The notes beneath the pieces were generated by a model that saw nothing but the letters and a program-made list of their open reading frames with translations, was not told the origin of the DNA and did no database searches. A stretch of 64,000 nucleotides of DNA. Source: Fragum whitleyi (Eukaryota; Mollusca; Bivalvia; Cardiida; Cardiidae). A program made the position numbers and the translations under genes. The stretch is taken from positions 36,290,457-36,354,456 of the forward strand of contig OX411544.1 of NCBI GenBank assembly GCA_948146395.1, written 5' to 3'. Shown here in pieces: positions 1 through 11,999 of this stretch (positions are counted from its first letter, which is position 1; each line of letters starts with the position of its first letter).

Positions 1-850
1 CTATTGTCTCAAGTTCTGCACTTTCCTCAAGACACAAATCTTCTCGTGCTTCCCATAGTAGCTTAAACTTTGTATTACACACAAGATTATGGGCACGTAC
101 CACCAAATAGTGATCCTGCCATGATTTTTTACTGTTCCTAGGAGGCAAATTTCTGCTTGTGACAGAATATCTTCTATACGCCTAGAGCACATTAAAAACC
201 CAATAGTTCCTTGAAAGTTACAAGCTATATGAAACCCTCCCATCCATAGGATTAAGCTATCAAATTTTACGGGATACTTTTTTTCGGTCCAAGTGCTATT
301 TCAAATATTGCTTGATCACAAGTAATAATGGCCTTTTTCTTGACCAACTCTATTAGCAAATTTCATACAATACCCAAGTGATTAGGTAACAACTGCTGGA
401 TCTGTAGGAGATTTTGGAATGTTTGACCCATATCCTATCACAGTTGTTGGTGATTCGTGTTCAATAAAAAATCATAAAATATTCTCTTCGTAGGCTGGGA
501 AATGTAATTGTCTGGTGCCTGTATAAAAATTGTTTGGGCCATTTGTACAAAATGTCACAACAGACTTAACCGATCAACTTCCGTAACTTCTCCCGAATCT
601 TCAGTGATTTATCTTAAGCCAGCAACAGATTTTGCCTTTCTGTATATCCTTAGCATTTAAGTTTAGCTCAGGTGCCTCGTACTTTTGTGAGCGTTTGGAA
701 GAATACGCCCTTGTCTTGATTAGTGGTACGAAACAGAAACTGTATCATTTGACGTTTCGGCATCAACATGCTGATAAACTTGTGTTGTGGCATGTAGAGT
801 CTTTCCATCGTTTGTATTCTCATGAAAGTCAGGTTTATCAAAAGCAAACA
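1..850 (-). pseudogene. Decayed copy of a multicopy invertebrate gene family (GGFH motif), function unknown
   Basis: Conceptual minus-strand translation, with several stops and frameshifts, gives four blocks in the order expected for a family of large uncharacterised proteins that is repeated in many mollusc and cnidarian genomes. They are ENTNDGKTLHATTQ (about 780-830), VIGYGSNIPKSPTDPAVV (about 390-450), ITCDQAIFEIALG (about 300-340) and, after one frameshift, MGGFHIACNFQGTIGFLM (190-243). In-frame stops interrupt the stretch between blocks. The open end at base 1 is 80 codons long and runs off the window, so the true C-terminus is not visible. The family's multicopy habit suggests it travels with a transposable element, but that is inference and I know of no established activity. 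The family match rests on remembered motif order and was not searched. It is not an active gene as it stands. Confidence 0.55.
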
Positions 851-1332
851 AAGGCAAACTGTGTAAATTTGCCCCTCTTTATCAAAATCAACTACAAGCA
901 AATCAATTGAAATGAAATAAGAAATTGTTCAACCTATTGTAATTAAATATTCGATGTGTATTTAAAATATAAATTTTGTATAACTCTATATAGGTAGATT
1001 TTGTGCGATGAGCTATGAAATATATATTCGTATATAGATAATAGAGATCAGTTTTAATAAAAGAAAACCTACACAATTTTGACTGGTATTTGTATACATT
1101 CTTATAAAGTGATTTTATACCAGCTGATAAAAAGAGATTGTTGGAGTGAATGGCGTTATTTTAAACCAAATATATTTATGTAACAGAATGTCAAGCGTGT
1201 TAAAGTTGGTGTTTAATTAAGCGTGATTTAAAAAAAATCACCCGGTTTGACATAAACTTTTTGGGTCATTTTTAATATTCAATTCAAAGCTTTGTACCAC
1301 TTAACTTTTTAAATGTCTATTGTTATATAATA

Positions 1333-3188
1333 GTCCAGTCAATCTAGACTTCAACCTCATAAAAATGCACAGAAACTATTTTTGCTTTATGATGTTATCC
1401 TGAACTTACTTTTCAACATATAAAAAGTCTAGAAAAATCTAGATGGGAGAAATGCGATTGTTTGCCATGCATAATTTTGTATTTCACAATACAATGTAAT
1501 GGTAATTTTAAGTCGCCCTACTTTATGACAAATATTATGGTTTTGAAACAATAACATTTAAAATAAGACGAAAAGCATATCTTTAATTAGTTTGTCTAAT
1601 TTTATTGTAAATTGACGAAAAATATAAATTTGATGACAATCTGTCATTAGTTTTCGCGGGTCATTCTTTAGAATTAGCTTTATATTGAACCAATCATGAA
1701 GTATCATGTTTGAAGACTCATTGGTATTATATATATGGAATTCAATGTTTGAAATAGATCTGAGATTAGCTTACTTAATTTAACTTGATTTTTTTCTATG
1801 GTTTTTGTGATGAAAATGGGTAAATCAACAAAAGAGAAAATGAATGTATGGTGGTCAAATAGGACTAAAATTAACCGCTTTTATTTCAAAATGAAGATAT
1901 CGCATTTTTGAATTCTAATTTCATAAAAAAATGTTATGAGAATGGTTTCATTAACAGATGTACACTGGATTATTTCATTTTTTTAAAGTTATAAGGCTTA
2001 GCAAACTTTTAACAGACTCAGGTTATCTATCTGTGAATCATCAACAAATTGATGGACTAATAAGGGTGATGTACTGATTTTGATTTAATCCTGAAAATAA
2101 CAAAGACAGTGGTCAGCCATTGTGTTAAAATTAAGGAAAATGTACTGAGATCTGATGTTTGTAGATATTTTACTAATTGATGGGTTAGGCTATCCATCTA
2201 TAAAAAACAAGGTTCTAGAGCAAATAATCAAGCAGTGACCTCAAGGTCTATTTCTCGAGGAAGTAATAAAATGGAGATATTTGTCATAATTGGGAGAGGT
2301 AATTGACGCAAGGTCTTAGCCTAATTACTTTATTATCAATGGGGGAGGTGGGGGGGGGGGGGGGATTGACCCATGGTCATAACTTAAGCAAGACATTATC
2401 AACCAAATTCATTAGTCACAGGTCACAGTCAAATGGACTATTTTTTGTTACTCTATAGTCTTTAGTTATACAATGAATCAAATTTCATCAATGATCAAGG
2501 TCTTTGATGCAGTAAAACTCACATGGTGATACAATTAATACTAGAATTTTATATTTTTTAGCTATTTTTTATCTGCGTTTTTCGTCCAAAGTTTTCCCAA
2601 TTCTAGTTTCATATTTAATCCCCGATATATCAAAAAAGAATGTTTCTGTAACTATATCTTTGAAGTAATTGGGCAGTTTTAACTTTCACTCACAGTTCTC
2701 TTTGTCTCTCATTGGAAAACACAGTGCTCAATTTTATATGAAAAATAAAACTTGATAAAGATCGGAATTGTGTAATCATTGACCTATATCCACCTGACAG
2801 ATTTGGACCAAAGTATCTGACCCCACCCACTTTTGTGTGCAAAGTTTCATAATTCAAATTATAGCTTTTTCTATGAATTTTCCCAATTAATTTGGGAAGA
2901 AATATAGCAGTATGATTTACATAAAGAAAAGTGTATATTTTATTTATTTAATGTGTTTTAAGCAGAAAATTTAGTTTTGTGTGGCCTTAGAAGCCTTGCA
3001 CCAACTTTTATTGAATGGTTTAGGGTACCTCATTTTGACTGCATTTTTTTAGAAATTTCCCCTACTTGGAATTTTCTAGACTTTTGATATGTTATAACAC
3101 ACATGTTGTAGATTACAAATCGCTTGAAAATATTTCTGTTGCAATTTTTTTGAGGTTTGGCCTATTTTTGGGTTAGATTGACTGGACT
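1333..3188. mobile_element. Non-autonomous DNA transposon with long imperfect TIRs
   Basis: The left end begins AGTCCAGTCAATCTA at 1333, and the same 15 bases occur inverted ending at 3188. The inverted similarity continues inward for about 120 bases with small indels: CCTCA plus an A-rich stretch, CAGAAA then TATTTT, and AAAAGTCTAGAAAA on both arms. The ~1.86 kb body has no coding potential I can recognise and includes a G15 run at 2350-2364. The superfamily is not assigned, because the flanks do not show a clean target duplication. Confidence 0.55.
2350..2364 (+). repeat. Poly(G) run of 15
   Basis: Fifteen consecutive G, preceded by a further G-rich stretch from 2341. It lies inside the long-TIR element. 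Confidence 0.95.
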
Positions 3189-3431
3189 GAAATCTTGGCA
3201 ACTGCATAGACGGTCATACAATATTTTTCAACATTTTTAGAAGAGATTTTTTTGTTAACAAAATTGTATAATTGTTGCATTATACATGTACAACGAGATA
3301 TTGTTGTTTTCTTGATAGAATAAAGTTGTGTTTTTTTATTTATTTCAAAACGACTTTTTATAAAAAAAAACCAAAAAAAAACCACACGAGTTGATATTGA
3401 ATCGAAAAAGGATTTCGAGGGCATAATGGTG

Positions 3432-3735
3432 AGCTATAGTACGTTTGACTTCTATATGGACCAACATTTGGCCCAAACTCTGGATAACATTAATTGGTGA
3501 AACTAATTTTGCTAGTCATATCTATTTTCAATCTAATACCATGAAGAACTATGTCTTTCAGAATTTTTGAAGGTAAAGTAATGATATTGTCCGTCCGTCT
3601 ACATGTTAACTCCAAGCCTTTATATCTAGTTGTTTCTTTGATAAACAGAACAGCAATTTGTCTCTACAAAACTAGCTATAGCTTGCATAGAAACCGAGTC
3701 AAAAGTGAATGGTTTTTAGTGGGCCGTATTATTAA
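3432..3735 (+). mobile_element. Truncated MITE of the ATAGTCC family
   Basis: The left end (about 3436-3465) reads atagtacgtttgacttctat then atggaccaac. It matches the left end of the full copy at 35953-36371 and the fragment at about 26950. Internal sequence at 3545-3625 (aatttttgaaggtaaag, then the gtccgtccgtctacatgtta block) matches 36054-36120. The right end is missing: the next MITE starts at about 3738. Confidence 0.5.
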
Positions 3736-3737
3736 TG

Positions 3738-4087
3738 ATTAATGCCCTGGCAGGGCGGGGCCTAAGTAAAGGTTCATTGCATTTAAGGTTAAGGGGAAAT
3801 CAGCTTTTATTTGAAGCAACTTACTTCTACAGAGTCGACACAAATAACTCGAATCCTAAAATCGTAAATTGGTAACCAAATCCTCGTAACTTCAGCTTAA
3901 TCAAGCTGAAGTTACGAGGCTTTGGTAATCAAATGATGAAATGCGTTCACCCTCTCTAAGCACGTGAATCATCTAGGTTAATCTAGGTTAATCACAGTTA
4001 TTTGCATGCGTTAACAATAAAGAACCCAAAGTTTTGAAAAGTAAACTAATTACGTCACGGTTAAGCCCCGCCCGGCCAACTCATTTA
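3738..4087 (+). mobile_element. MITE with GC-rich tips and perfect central hairpin
   Basis: The tips are CCTGGCAGGGCGGGGCC on the left and the inverted GGTTAAGCCCCGCCCGGCC on the right. The centre (about 3883-3922) is a stem-loop in which CCTCGTAACTTCAGCTT pairs perfectly with its inverted copy across AATC. Three more copies lie at 37784-38122, 38197-38533 and 38586-38925. Non-coding. Confidence 0.7.
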
Positions 4088-4319
4088 TAACGCAGAATAC
4101 TTGTATTAAATCTAGTATTTTTATAAAATGAATGTTGTTTGTGTTATTTAATTGTAAGTGATATTAAAATGAGTATATCCTGTCTTTAAACCAAAACCAA
4201 TTGACCAGATATTGATATTCACTAATGTCTATTCTGAGATGAACCTCATAGTCCGTTATTTAGACCAATCGAAATAGATTATTACACGAAATCGTTGCGA
4301 TCTTTACGAGGAAAACCTG

Positions 4320-4440
4320 CCCTGCGTTCAGGTTGACAAAATGGTGCAAACAGTAAGCCAATTATACCCACGTGCACTTGCGTACAAAGCAGGGTATAAT
4401 TGGCTAACTGTTTACACCGTTTTATCATTCTGAACACAGG
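4320..4440. mobile_element. Palindromic MITE, CCCTGCGTTCAG family
   Basis: A near-complete palindrome of about 120 bases. The outer arms carry cctgcgttcag and the inverted ctgaacacagg. The inner arms are gccaattataccc and gggtataattggc. Sister copies lie at 9615-9743 and 57092-57222, and a degenerate one at about 51630-51760. Confidence 0.65.
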
Positions 4441-4449
4441 ACAGGATAT

Positions 4450-7400
4450 CAGGCTAGAGAGCTCTTGACAGTGATAACTGTGCAAATTATTATATTTAAG
4501 CCTAAATGTTGTGACCGCCGATATGCTTATGAACCTGTCAAAATAAGGAATAATGGTCATTCATTGTGTCAAAAGTTTAGTAGTAAAACCACGCGTTTTT
4601 GGTGAACGAAATTTTCGTTCACCAGTGTTATATACCGTGTATGGAAAATCCTGTAGGATCTTAATAGGTTTTGAATAAAGCAGTACCTCTTTAGATTCAA
4701 TTTAGTATCTCTAGATATTTCTCTCTACAAAATCACTGTTTGTATCGTGAAATGCATGATTCTAGCATTCTTCATCAAGTGAAGATAATGAAAATTACCC
4801 TTTAAAAACACAAAAATACCTTGGAATGTCTATACGAGCGAATTTTTGATCGGCGTAAGATTGTCGAGAGTTGAGAGCAAAAACAAAGGTTGTGTCTGTA
4901 CACTGTATAGACAGATACTATGTTTTTGATTTAAACCTTCGCTATTGCAACTTGTAGTAATTTGCCGGAAATGTGTGTTTATTGAGGTCGTGAACTTTTG
5001 AACTTCTACACGCCCCTGATTGGCCATATCCCACGTGACGACCTACTACGATTTTACCTGCCTTCTTATGAATGAAGTCTTTGCTTATAAGTTACGAAAG
5101 GTCAAGTTTACAAACGAATGGAATGTTCCTGCCGTATTTCTCCTATTAAACGCGCCCGAGCGCGATGCAAAACGTCGTGGGGGCGCTATTATTTCAGACA
5201 CTTTTACTTAATTAAAAACAATTACGTATTTTGGTACCAAAGAGAAGCAAACTGTTAACATGTTCGTAATTATCGATTGAAATATGTACGCTACCCAATA
5301 CGCTTTTCTATTTATCTATTAAGGCTATAGATTTAAAAAATAAAATAAAATGTTAGCTAATGAATTGTAATTCTGTCATTTTAAGTCATCTATCGACCAT
5401 TAATTGCAGCTTTCAAAAGCAAGTGATTGTGTTAGCAGAAGCCGAGATTATTATTATTGTTATTATTTGTACAAGGTAGGAAGTTCCAGACGATGCAATA
5501 TTCAATGTTCCGCTACCGATGGACAAAGCGGTCTAATAAATCATTACCTATTCACGTATGAAATAAATAATCCTGTATTAAATCCTAAAATTTCGTGATG
5601 TGTAAATGCACCCGGTACATGAAATGAAAGTGTTTCGTAGTGAAAACACAAAACGTCTGGAGCTAGCTGGGTCACCGCGTGTCGGCACCCTTTGAAGTCT
5701 CCAGATTCTTGCAAGCGGCGACGTCGCTTTTGAAATAAGTCACACACGAGATTTTACGGGGTTTTTCCTATTTTAACAGTAGGTGACTAGGATTTAATAA
5801 TTTGTCTCGGATATTTTGTATATTTGCAGAAGGTGAAATGATTTCAGAAATATTTTCGTAACAACGAAAGGGGATTTTGTTCGCATGTGACTTTTGAAGA
5901 ATAACGAGAAATAGTTTTAATTTTGTGTTAAATTTTAACCTTTCGCACTTCCGGAAGACTGCGCGATTTAGGACGCGCTAGTTTTTCAGATATTGAACGG
6001 TCTTTTAATGACACAACCAGCCTTATCCTGATAGGAATTTAAGATAGTTAACCCACAATCCAATGAACATTACGTCGTGGAGTAGCAAATTCGAGACCGG
6101 ATTTTTCACCACGGACCATGGACGGTTGGATGCTGTTGATCGTATAGTCAACGGCCTGGGAATCTTATTTATGGGGGAGCGCGTTTATTAGGGAGGGCGC
6201 GTCTAAATTCTCATTGAAACATAAACACGCACCACTTGACCGTGACCAACCTTGATATGAAATAAAATTTAAACCATTACCAGACAACTTATGTTCTCAA
6301 CTACCAAATTTACACCTCTTGCTTAAATCCCGTTTTTATCTTAAAGCTTGTTGTTGCATACTTGTGTAATGTAAATATCTTCGGTTACGGGTATTTTTGT
6401 ATCATATTATCCAAATCCAATTTCCTGTTTTTTTGTTTTTTTATTCGTTTCAAACAAGGCCGGAAAACAGAGGATATAGCAATCTCGGTACGATTTACTG
6501 TTAATATATGAATGTCGTGAATAGATAAATAAATAAAAGAATCAAATGAACAAATATCCCAACACGATAGATCTAATTTCAAATTTTAACATCGAATGGA
6601 TTTTTTTTCAAAGTACTTGACATCGTAACTACAACTGTATAGTAGCGCTTCTATCCCTCGGATGGCTCTAGAATTTCCTCAATACAATCATTCATCTATT
6701 TGCTTTACCGGAAGTATGTAAAATATTACAGAAAACGAAACTTGGATTGTGAATCAATCGCCTGTGGACTGGAGCATCGTTACCTTAATATGGAAATTGG
6801 TATTTCTCGCACCAGAACTATAATGAGCATACATCCGTACGTAGCTGCCATCTTCTACCCTCTTAGGTTTACGATTATCTGCCGTTTGGTAGGAGCAATA
6901 GAATTTAAACAACGACTATATTTGGAAAATTCATTAGCTGTACAAAATACCTTCCTACATAGATTTCATCGTATTTTTTTTCTTGTTGTTTTTTTTAATT
7001 CATTTTTACGCAATGGCATCAGATGATTATTCTTTCACGAGACTGAATATTACCGAAAGAGACCAAAACCCTGTTATTACAATTACGAAACAGCGGTCTT
7101 TTAATTCGGAGGATTGGGGGGGGGGGGGGGGGCATTCAGGTCGTACCAGAGCCATAGCGGATAACGCTTAAAAGTCAAAATGCAGAAAGACTGCTGTTTA
7201 ATCTGCTAGAATATGGGTTCCGCATGTGGAAATTGAATTACCTTTCTTACTGCTATTTTTTTGAGTTAAGAAAAGAATCATTAGTCTAGACACTATAGTT
7301 ACCTGTTTTCTTTTCTCTAGGCTTATCGCTCTCTGTCTATCGGTCTGTCTCTGTCTTTCAGTCTCTCTACCTTTCTTTTCCTCTCTTTCTCATTCTTTGA

Positions 7401-7490
7401 ATTTAGAATTTTGACGAGACACTTTCCCTTGATTAGTTTTTATATTTATAATTTCTCTTTTCTCAACGAATTCAATATATCACTTTAGAA
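4450..7490. other. No gene recognised
   Basis: AT-rich sequence with only short chance reading frames. It includes a G17 run at 7116-7132 and a pyrimidine-rich TCTCT/CTTTC stretch at about 7320-7390. I see no coding region, RNA gene or clear mobile element here. Confidence 0.5.
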
Positions 7491-7499
7491 TGCCAACAG

Positions 7500-7797
7500 A
7501 TTCGTTCACCATCAGTACTTTCAGTGCTTTGATTACTACCCGTATACATTATTTACTACTTAACAGCATTCACCATCCATCGTGTTTAAGAGCAGAAAAC
7601 GCAATAATATTAACATTAACTAGATAGACAAAGATCATTATTTTGAAACAACAACAACAAACAATCAATTTCTTTTCAAAAAAATATTCTTTCGAATGGT
7701 ATTTAGCCAAAATTACCAAATACAAAACATTTTTACCATTGATTTTTTCTGTATTTGATGAAAACGTTGGTCCTTATAAAAGTGAAGTGGACTATAA
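7500..7797 (+). mobile_element. Right part of an ATAGTCC-family MITE
   Basis: The stretch around 7610-7630 (acattaactagatagaca) matches 36208-36222 of the full copy. The end (about 7768-7797, gttggtccttataaaagtga then gtggactat) is the inverted terminal repeat of that family. The left end is not found. Confidence 0.45.
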
Positions 7798-7974
7798 AAT
7801 GGACTATAAAATGGTTGTAATACTGCGTCCTAATTATTCCCGAGGTCCATCAAGTAAAAACGTCGAGGGTCCTCGATTGCCGAGACGGGGTCACTGGGTG
7901 AGGACAATGCTTCGCTAATTCTGATCAAGCATGTTTTTTATCAAAACAATTTACCTCTCAAATTAACTATGAAA

Positions 7975-8213
7975 TGAGCCTGTGCATGAGATTTCCAACA
8001 ATTTCAAATATGCGCAAAGCAAAAACTCTGATCAGTCTGTGCATCCGCACAGTCTGTCCAGAGTCTTTGCTATGCGTTTAGTGATTAGATAAGGTCTCAA
8101 AGTATCTACAGACCATTAGGTAACTTTATATTTACAGTATGTTGCTTTCTACGCTACTCAATATTTGCACCCCACAAAATTTTAAATTGTTGGAAATGTC
8201 ACGCACAGGCTCA
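7975..8213. mobile_element. 239-bp MITE with ~30-bp TIRs
   Basis: TGAGCCTGTGC at 7975 and its inverse GCACAGGCTCA ending at 8213 begin inverted repeats that continue through ATTTCCAACAATTT with a few mismatches. The interior holds an inverted-repeat core (ctgtgcatccgcacag at 8037-8052, and actctg with cagagt) of a type widespread in bivalve genomes. Confidence 0.7.
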
Positions 8214-8974
8214 AATAATAATAATAAATCAACAATAATTAGATACCTATCAACAACAGTGGGCTTCTGCAATAAGGATAACAAATCGTTTGGACACATA
8301 CTCTTTGTTTAATCACAAATTTATTTTTTCGAAAATTGCCTCGATTGTAAATACTACATAAAATGAAATGAAAAGAGGTGCAACAACAAACTTCAGAGGT
8401 TCATTCAAAAACTTAGAAAAAAGAAAATGATGGATAATTAAACATTATACAAAAAATGCAACCAGCAGATAGTCTATACATTTGGTGAAAACTGAATTTC
8501 ACTTTGTATTTATTTGTCGGAAATACTCCGATTTAAGATCAAAATACTCATAGCGTTACTATAATGCCTGGCCTTTTATTAAAATACAATATTTTATGAC
8601 AAACAACTAAATGTCTTTTGTTCTAAATTTAGCAACAATTCTTTATTTCTAGAAGAAATTTTAAAACATTTTTGTTCACGTTAATGTTTAGTTGCTGTAA
8701 ACATTGTAATTTTCTTTAATGCAATAAATTTTTGGGTATTGTTTAGAAAATCTCCTTAACATTAACCAAAGTCGACTATCTATAAAAATGAATACATATA
8801 CAGAAGAGCCGTTTTATCCCGACCTTTAATGCAAAAGACCGTTTTCTAGGCAGCGGCCTGCCAGACAAAATATCATTGATAAAAAAAATAAATAACTGTT
8901 TATCCAACTAGACGACAGAAGTCAAAGTCAGGTTAGTAAAACCAGGCTACACGTGTGAAATCTACAGTAAATAA

Positions 8975-9361
8975 CATTGTCAAACTGACATCCATCACGA
9001 TCAAAACCATTCTAAATTGCTCGATCAGCTCCCATTTCATTGTATTCAAAACACTCACTCCAATAACCAACAATCGCTAAGAACTTGATAAAAACCATCA
9101 TCATTTCATTCAAACCAATCAAATTATTGCACGATTTTATTGTAGTGAGGATTTTAAAGCAGGATTGGTCCATTAAGATACCCAAACGGAAAAATACGTA
9201 TATGTTTTGAAGGGACATATTGTGGACGAACTTTGTTACATTATTTAACCTCCATTTCATTAATTTCACTCAAAACTTGCTCCTTCCGTTTACTAAATTT
9301 TCATTCCGAAATCATTCTCAAATCATTCATCACTTTGTCATTTCCACAATGTTATTCTTCG
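8975..9361 (+). mobile_element. Old TA-MITE (CAGTTAATTACATCG family) overlapping the end of FReD exon 5
   Basis: The left end, CAGTAAATAACATTG with TA before it, and internal blocks such as caaaaccattctaaat match the intact copies at 26144-26579 and 32465-32894. The right end (cacaatgttatt, 9345-9356) aligns with cacgatgttgtt of those copies. The last five bases of the tip are diverged. The element therefore covers the stop codon and last codons of gene A. Confidence 0.6.
9136..9141 (-). promoter_or_regulatory. Possible poly(A) signal AATAAA for gene A
   Basis: This is the first AATAAA on the minus strand after the stop codon, about 210 bases downstream, within the MITE. The hexamer alone is weak evidence, and gene B has lost this segment. 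Confidence 0.3.
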
Positions 9362-9593
9362 CCCACTTCTCTTGTCATCATTTGAATTTTTGTTACCCAC
9401 AAACAGCATGTCGGCCATTCCATGTCAAAGTGAAGAGTCCAAGCGTTCGGGGAGGAATAGTTGCAGTTATTGAACCACCAACCCCCTCTCCATTTCGATG
9501 CGCAATCTTCGTCGCCATCTCGGTCATTTTCGGAGTCCTTAGTGCTGAACATCTGCCTGTTCCCGTTTATAGCAAGGCCATCACCAGCAGTTC
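9352..9593 (-). CDS. FReD protein A, exon 5 (C-terminal part of the fibrinogen domain)
   Basis: Last exon of gene A, 242 nt including the TAA stop. It begins after a pyrimidine-rich acceptor ending cgaacag and completes a split Gly codon left by exon 4 (TCT G + GA ACT). It encodes GTAGDGLAINGNRQMFSTKD, then a DRDGDED acidic stretch in the region where FReDs bind calcium, then DCASKW and GGWWFNNCNYS. The Cys pair DC/NNC and the WW are hallmarks of the family. The tail MEWPTCCLW is unusual in having adjacent cysteines. The final residues (EVGEE) and the stop run into a MITE terminal repeat. Exon 4 is 10.5 kb upstream, across an intron swollen by transposons. The exon is almost identical in length and sequence to 56829-57070 of gene B. 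Confidence 0.85.
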
Positions 9594-9614
9594 CTGTTCG
9601 AAAATAAAAACCTT

Positions 9615-9743
9615 CCCTGCGTTCAGAATGACACAATGGTGTAATCTGTTTGCAAATTTCACCCCGCTTTGCACGCAGATGCCGTGCAAAGTGGGGTATA
9701 ATTTGCAATCAGATTACACCGTTGAGGCATTTTGAACGCAGGG
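9615..9743. mobile_element. Palindromic MITE immediately upstream of the exon 5 acceptor
   Basis: CCCTGCGTTCAGAATGAC at 9615 is mirrored by the inverted GAACGCAGGG ending at 9743. The inner arms include tgcaaa and gtataatttgca. Only about 20 bases separate it from the AG of the splice acceptor. The same insertion is present in copy B, so it predates the duplication. Confidence 0.75.
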
Positions 9744-10916
9744 CAAGTCAGTGGTATGGCGAAACTTGATTGCAAAAATGAATAATTATATCAATATAAT
9801 ATTAACCTAAGATTCTGCTTTCAGGTTGGCCTAAGAATTAGTTTTACTTTTGAATGAAAACAAAATTGACTATGCAGCTTTTTTGTAAATGTCTGAACAG
9901 AATATTCCTCAGAGAAATCTCAGAGAAATCTATTGCGAATGTTTAAATTTTAATCGTGATATTAAATCATAAGAAATTAAGAAGAAATTCGATGATTTCA
10001 TAGATATATACTACTAAATAAGCTTACCTCATCGTATGGGAATCAAATATAAATCAGCTTCGCGTACTAATTCAGTTTTGTTACATATTACATATTTTCA
10101 TATCCCCAAGAAATCAACAAAAAATCTCTTCATCTTTAAAAAGGTATATTGTCAAATTCCAATTATCGTGCATACCTCTTTTATCGTGCTTGATCCTAAA
10201 GGAACTTCACAGTGCTTGATAGACCTAAATTTTAATGGTGCAATGCGAACAACTAAAACCATATAGCACACAAAATCTAAAATCGAACAAAATGCAACAA
10301 TTTGGATACGGAACTATTTTTTCCAAGTTTCATAGGCTAGTTTAAGCCTTGTATAGGAAAACCAAAACTACATTTTACCCAAATAAATTCATGGAATAAC
10401 CGGATTTAAGCTGAGGTTGGTGTCCCCATAGGATTAAGTTTTGCTTCTTTTTTGTCGCCGAGGAGTTTTCTTTCAGATCCATAATAGCTGAGGAGGCAAT
10501 CCATTTTTTTTGTTAGGTTGTTGTTTAATGTGAATTTCATAATGATATTTGAAAGTGTTTTTTTTATATAGGTTAATGAATTATCAATTGATGGGAAATT
10601 GATATTAAATGGTATGAAAATCCATCTTTTATAGAGATCAGAGAGGGTTAAAAGCACGGTAATCGAGGTGAAGAGGATATAAGTCGAACAAATCTAAGAG
10701 AATTTAAAAAAAAAGAGAAAAAAAATGTAGGCTATGCTCTATGAGTGATTTCGCCCCTCCCCTCCCGGATAATATTCTTCATTTTTCCCTTTGTCTGACG
10801 AGCCTTTTAGGACTCTCGGAAAGTGGTAGTTTTATAGTGTTACATTACTTAAAAGACCTATCAAATTTAAATATAGGACATTGAAGTCTTACACACTTGG
10901 TGAAAATATTGTTATG

Positions 10917-11630
10917 GTAGTTGACCCGTAATAGTTCCACAATATTGTGGAACTAATGATCTTTCATAGTGTCAACTGAGGTTTCATAATGAATGGTTAT
11001 TATTCAGTCAGACTTACAACCCGAGCTTTGCTATTTTTTCCATCAAATCCAGAAGATAAGATGAACAGTTAATATGATAAACTGCCCAGTCTGTATCTGT
11101 TTATAAAATCTTAAAAACACATAACAGTGGCAGAAGATACCCAATTTGTTTATTTTGTTCTGGTTTGTTGCATATTCTAATGTACCAACTAAAATGTCCC
11201 TTAATCTGGGTTACAAGCTTGATAAGAGGAATTAATTTAAACTGCATAAGTTTGGAGTCAACACATATCTTTAAAAATGGTTAAGTAGATTCTGCAAGGA
11301 AAATAATAAAGTATAGTTGAAAATTAAATAAATAACTTTCAATGTACATTTTTTTTAATCAAGAAAAAAGAAAGAAAGAAACTGAAACAGTACCTAGTAA
11401 GCGCTGCTTATCATAGAATCTTAAAATAATACTCTAGGGTCAGTAGGGACCTGGGTCTAGAGTGAAATCTAAACAGATACGGTCAGTAATAGATTTGGGC
11501 ACTGATAACCTGTTATGAATACTGATTTATCATTTACTCAATTTGAGTATGAAACTCGGGTTGTAAGCCTGACTGTATTGTCAAAGTTTATTACTTCCGA
11601 AATATTGCAGAAGTTTCACGGGTCCACTAC
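10917..11630. mobile_element. Putative non-autonomous TIR element in copy A only
   Basis: GTAGTTGACCCGT at 10917 faces the inverted GGGTCCACTAC ending at 11630. Just inside each tip is a short hairpin around acaatattgt on the left and the related aatattgcag on the right. Further in, gacttacaacccgag (about 11010) is inverted as ctcgggttgtaag (about 11555). Copy B lacks this block. The left boundary is approximate. Confidence 0.45.
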
Positions 11631-11999
11631 CGTAATCGATAAACATAAGGTCATTTTTCCACTTCAACTATTTAAGGGCAAAAAGTCATGCAAATACCAA
11701 TTCCAATATCTGATGAATATTGTCCTTCAAAGTGAAACATACGTAATATTTTCTTTATACCATAGTATCGAAGGTCAACAATGCCTGTTGTTTCCTTCAA
11801 ACATTTATGAACTAAAAAAGGGACTTTATCTTGCTATTTTCATAAAGGCAGTCCCATTGTTTTTTTTTCGAAACTTTAAAGGGTAACCCTCTAGGTGACC
11901 AAATATGCATGTTATACGCAAATGTGACACCCCAGTAAAATTAGTGAAAAAACGCGTATGTTTGCTTTTTAGTGTGAAATACAGTCCTTGTTACATTTA

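Noticed and set aside
6700..7026. 108-codon plus-strand frame
   Set aside because: No start context, domain or splice support, and its C-terminus is poly-Phe from a T-rich stretch. Likely chance.
9220..9735. 171-codon plus-strand frame
   Set aside because: It is the antisense shadow of FReD exon 5 plus two MITEs.
11515..11886. 123-codon plus-strand frame
   Set aside because: It crosses the right end of the TIR element (11630) into duplicated sequence and is not open in copy B.
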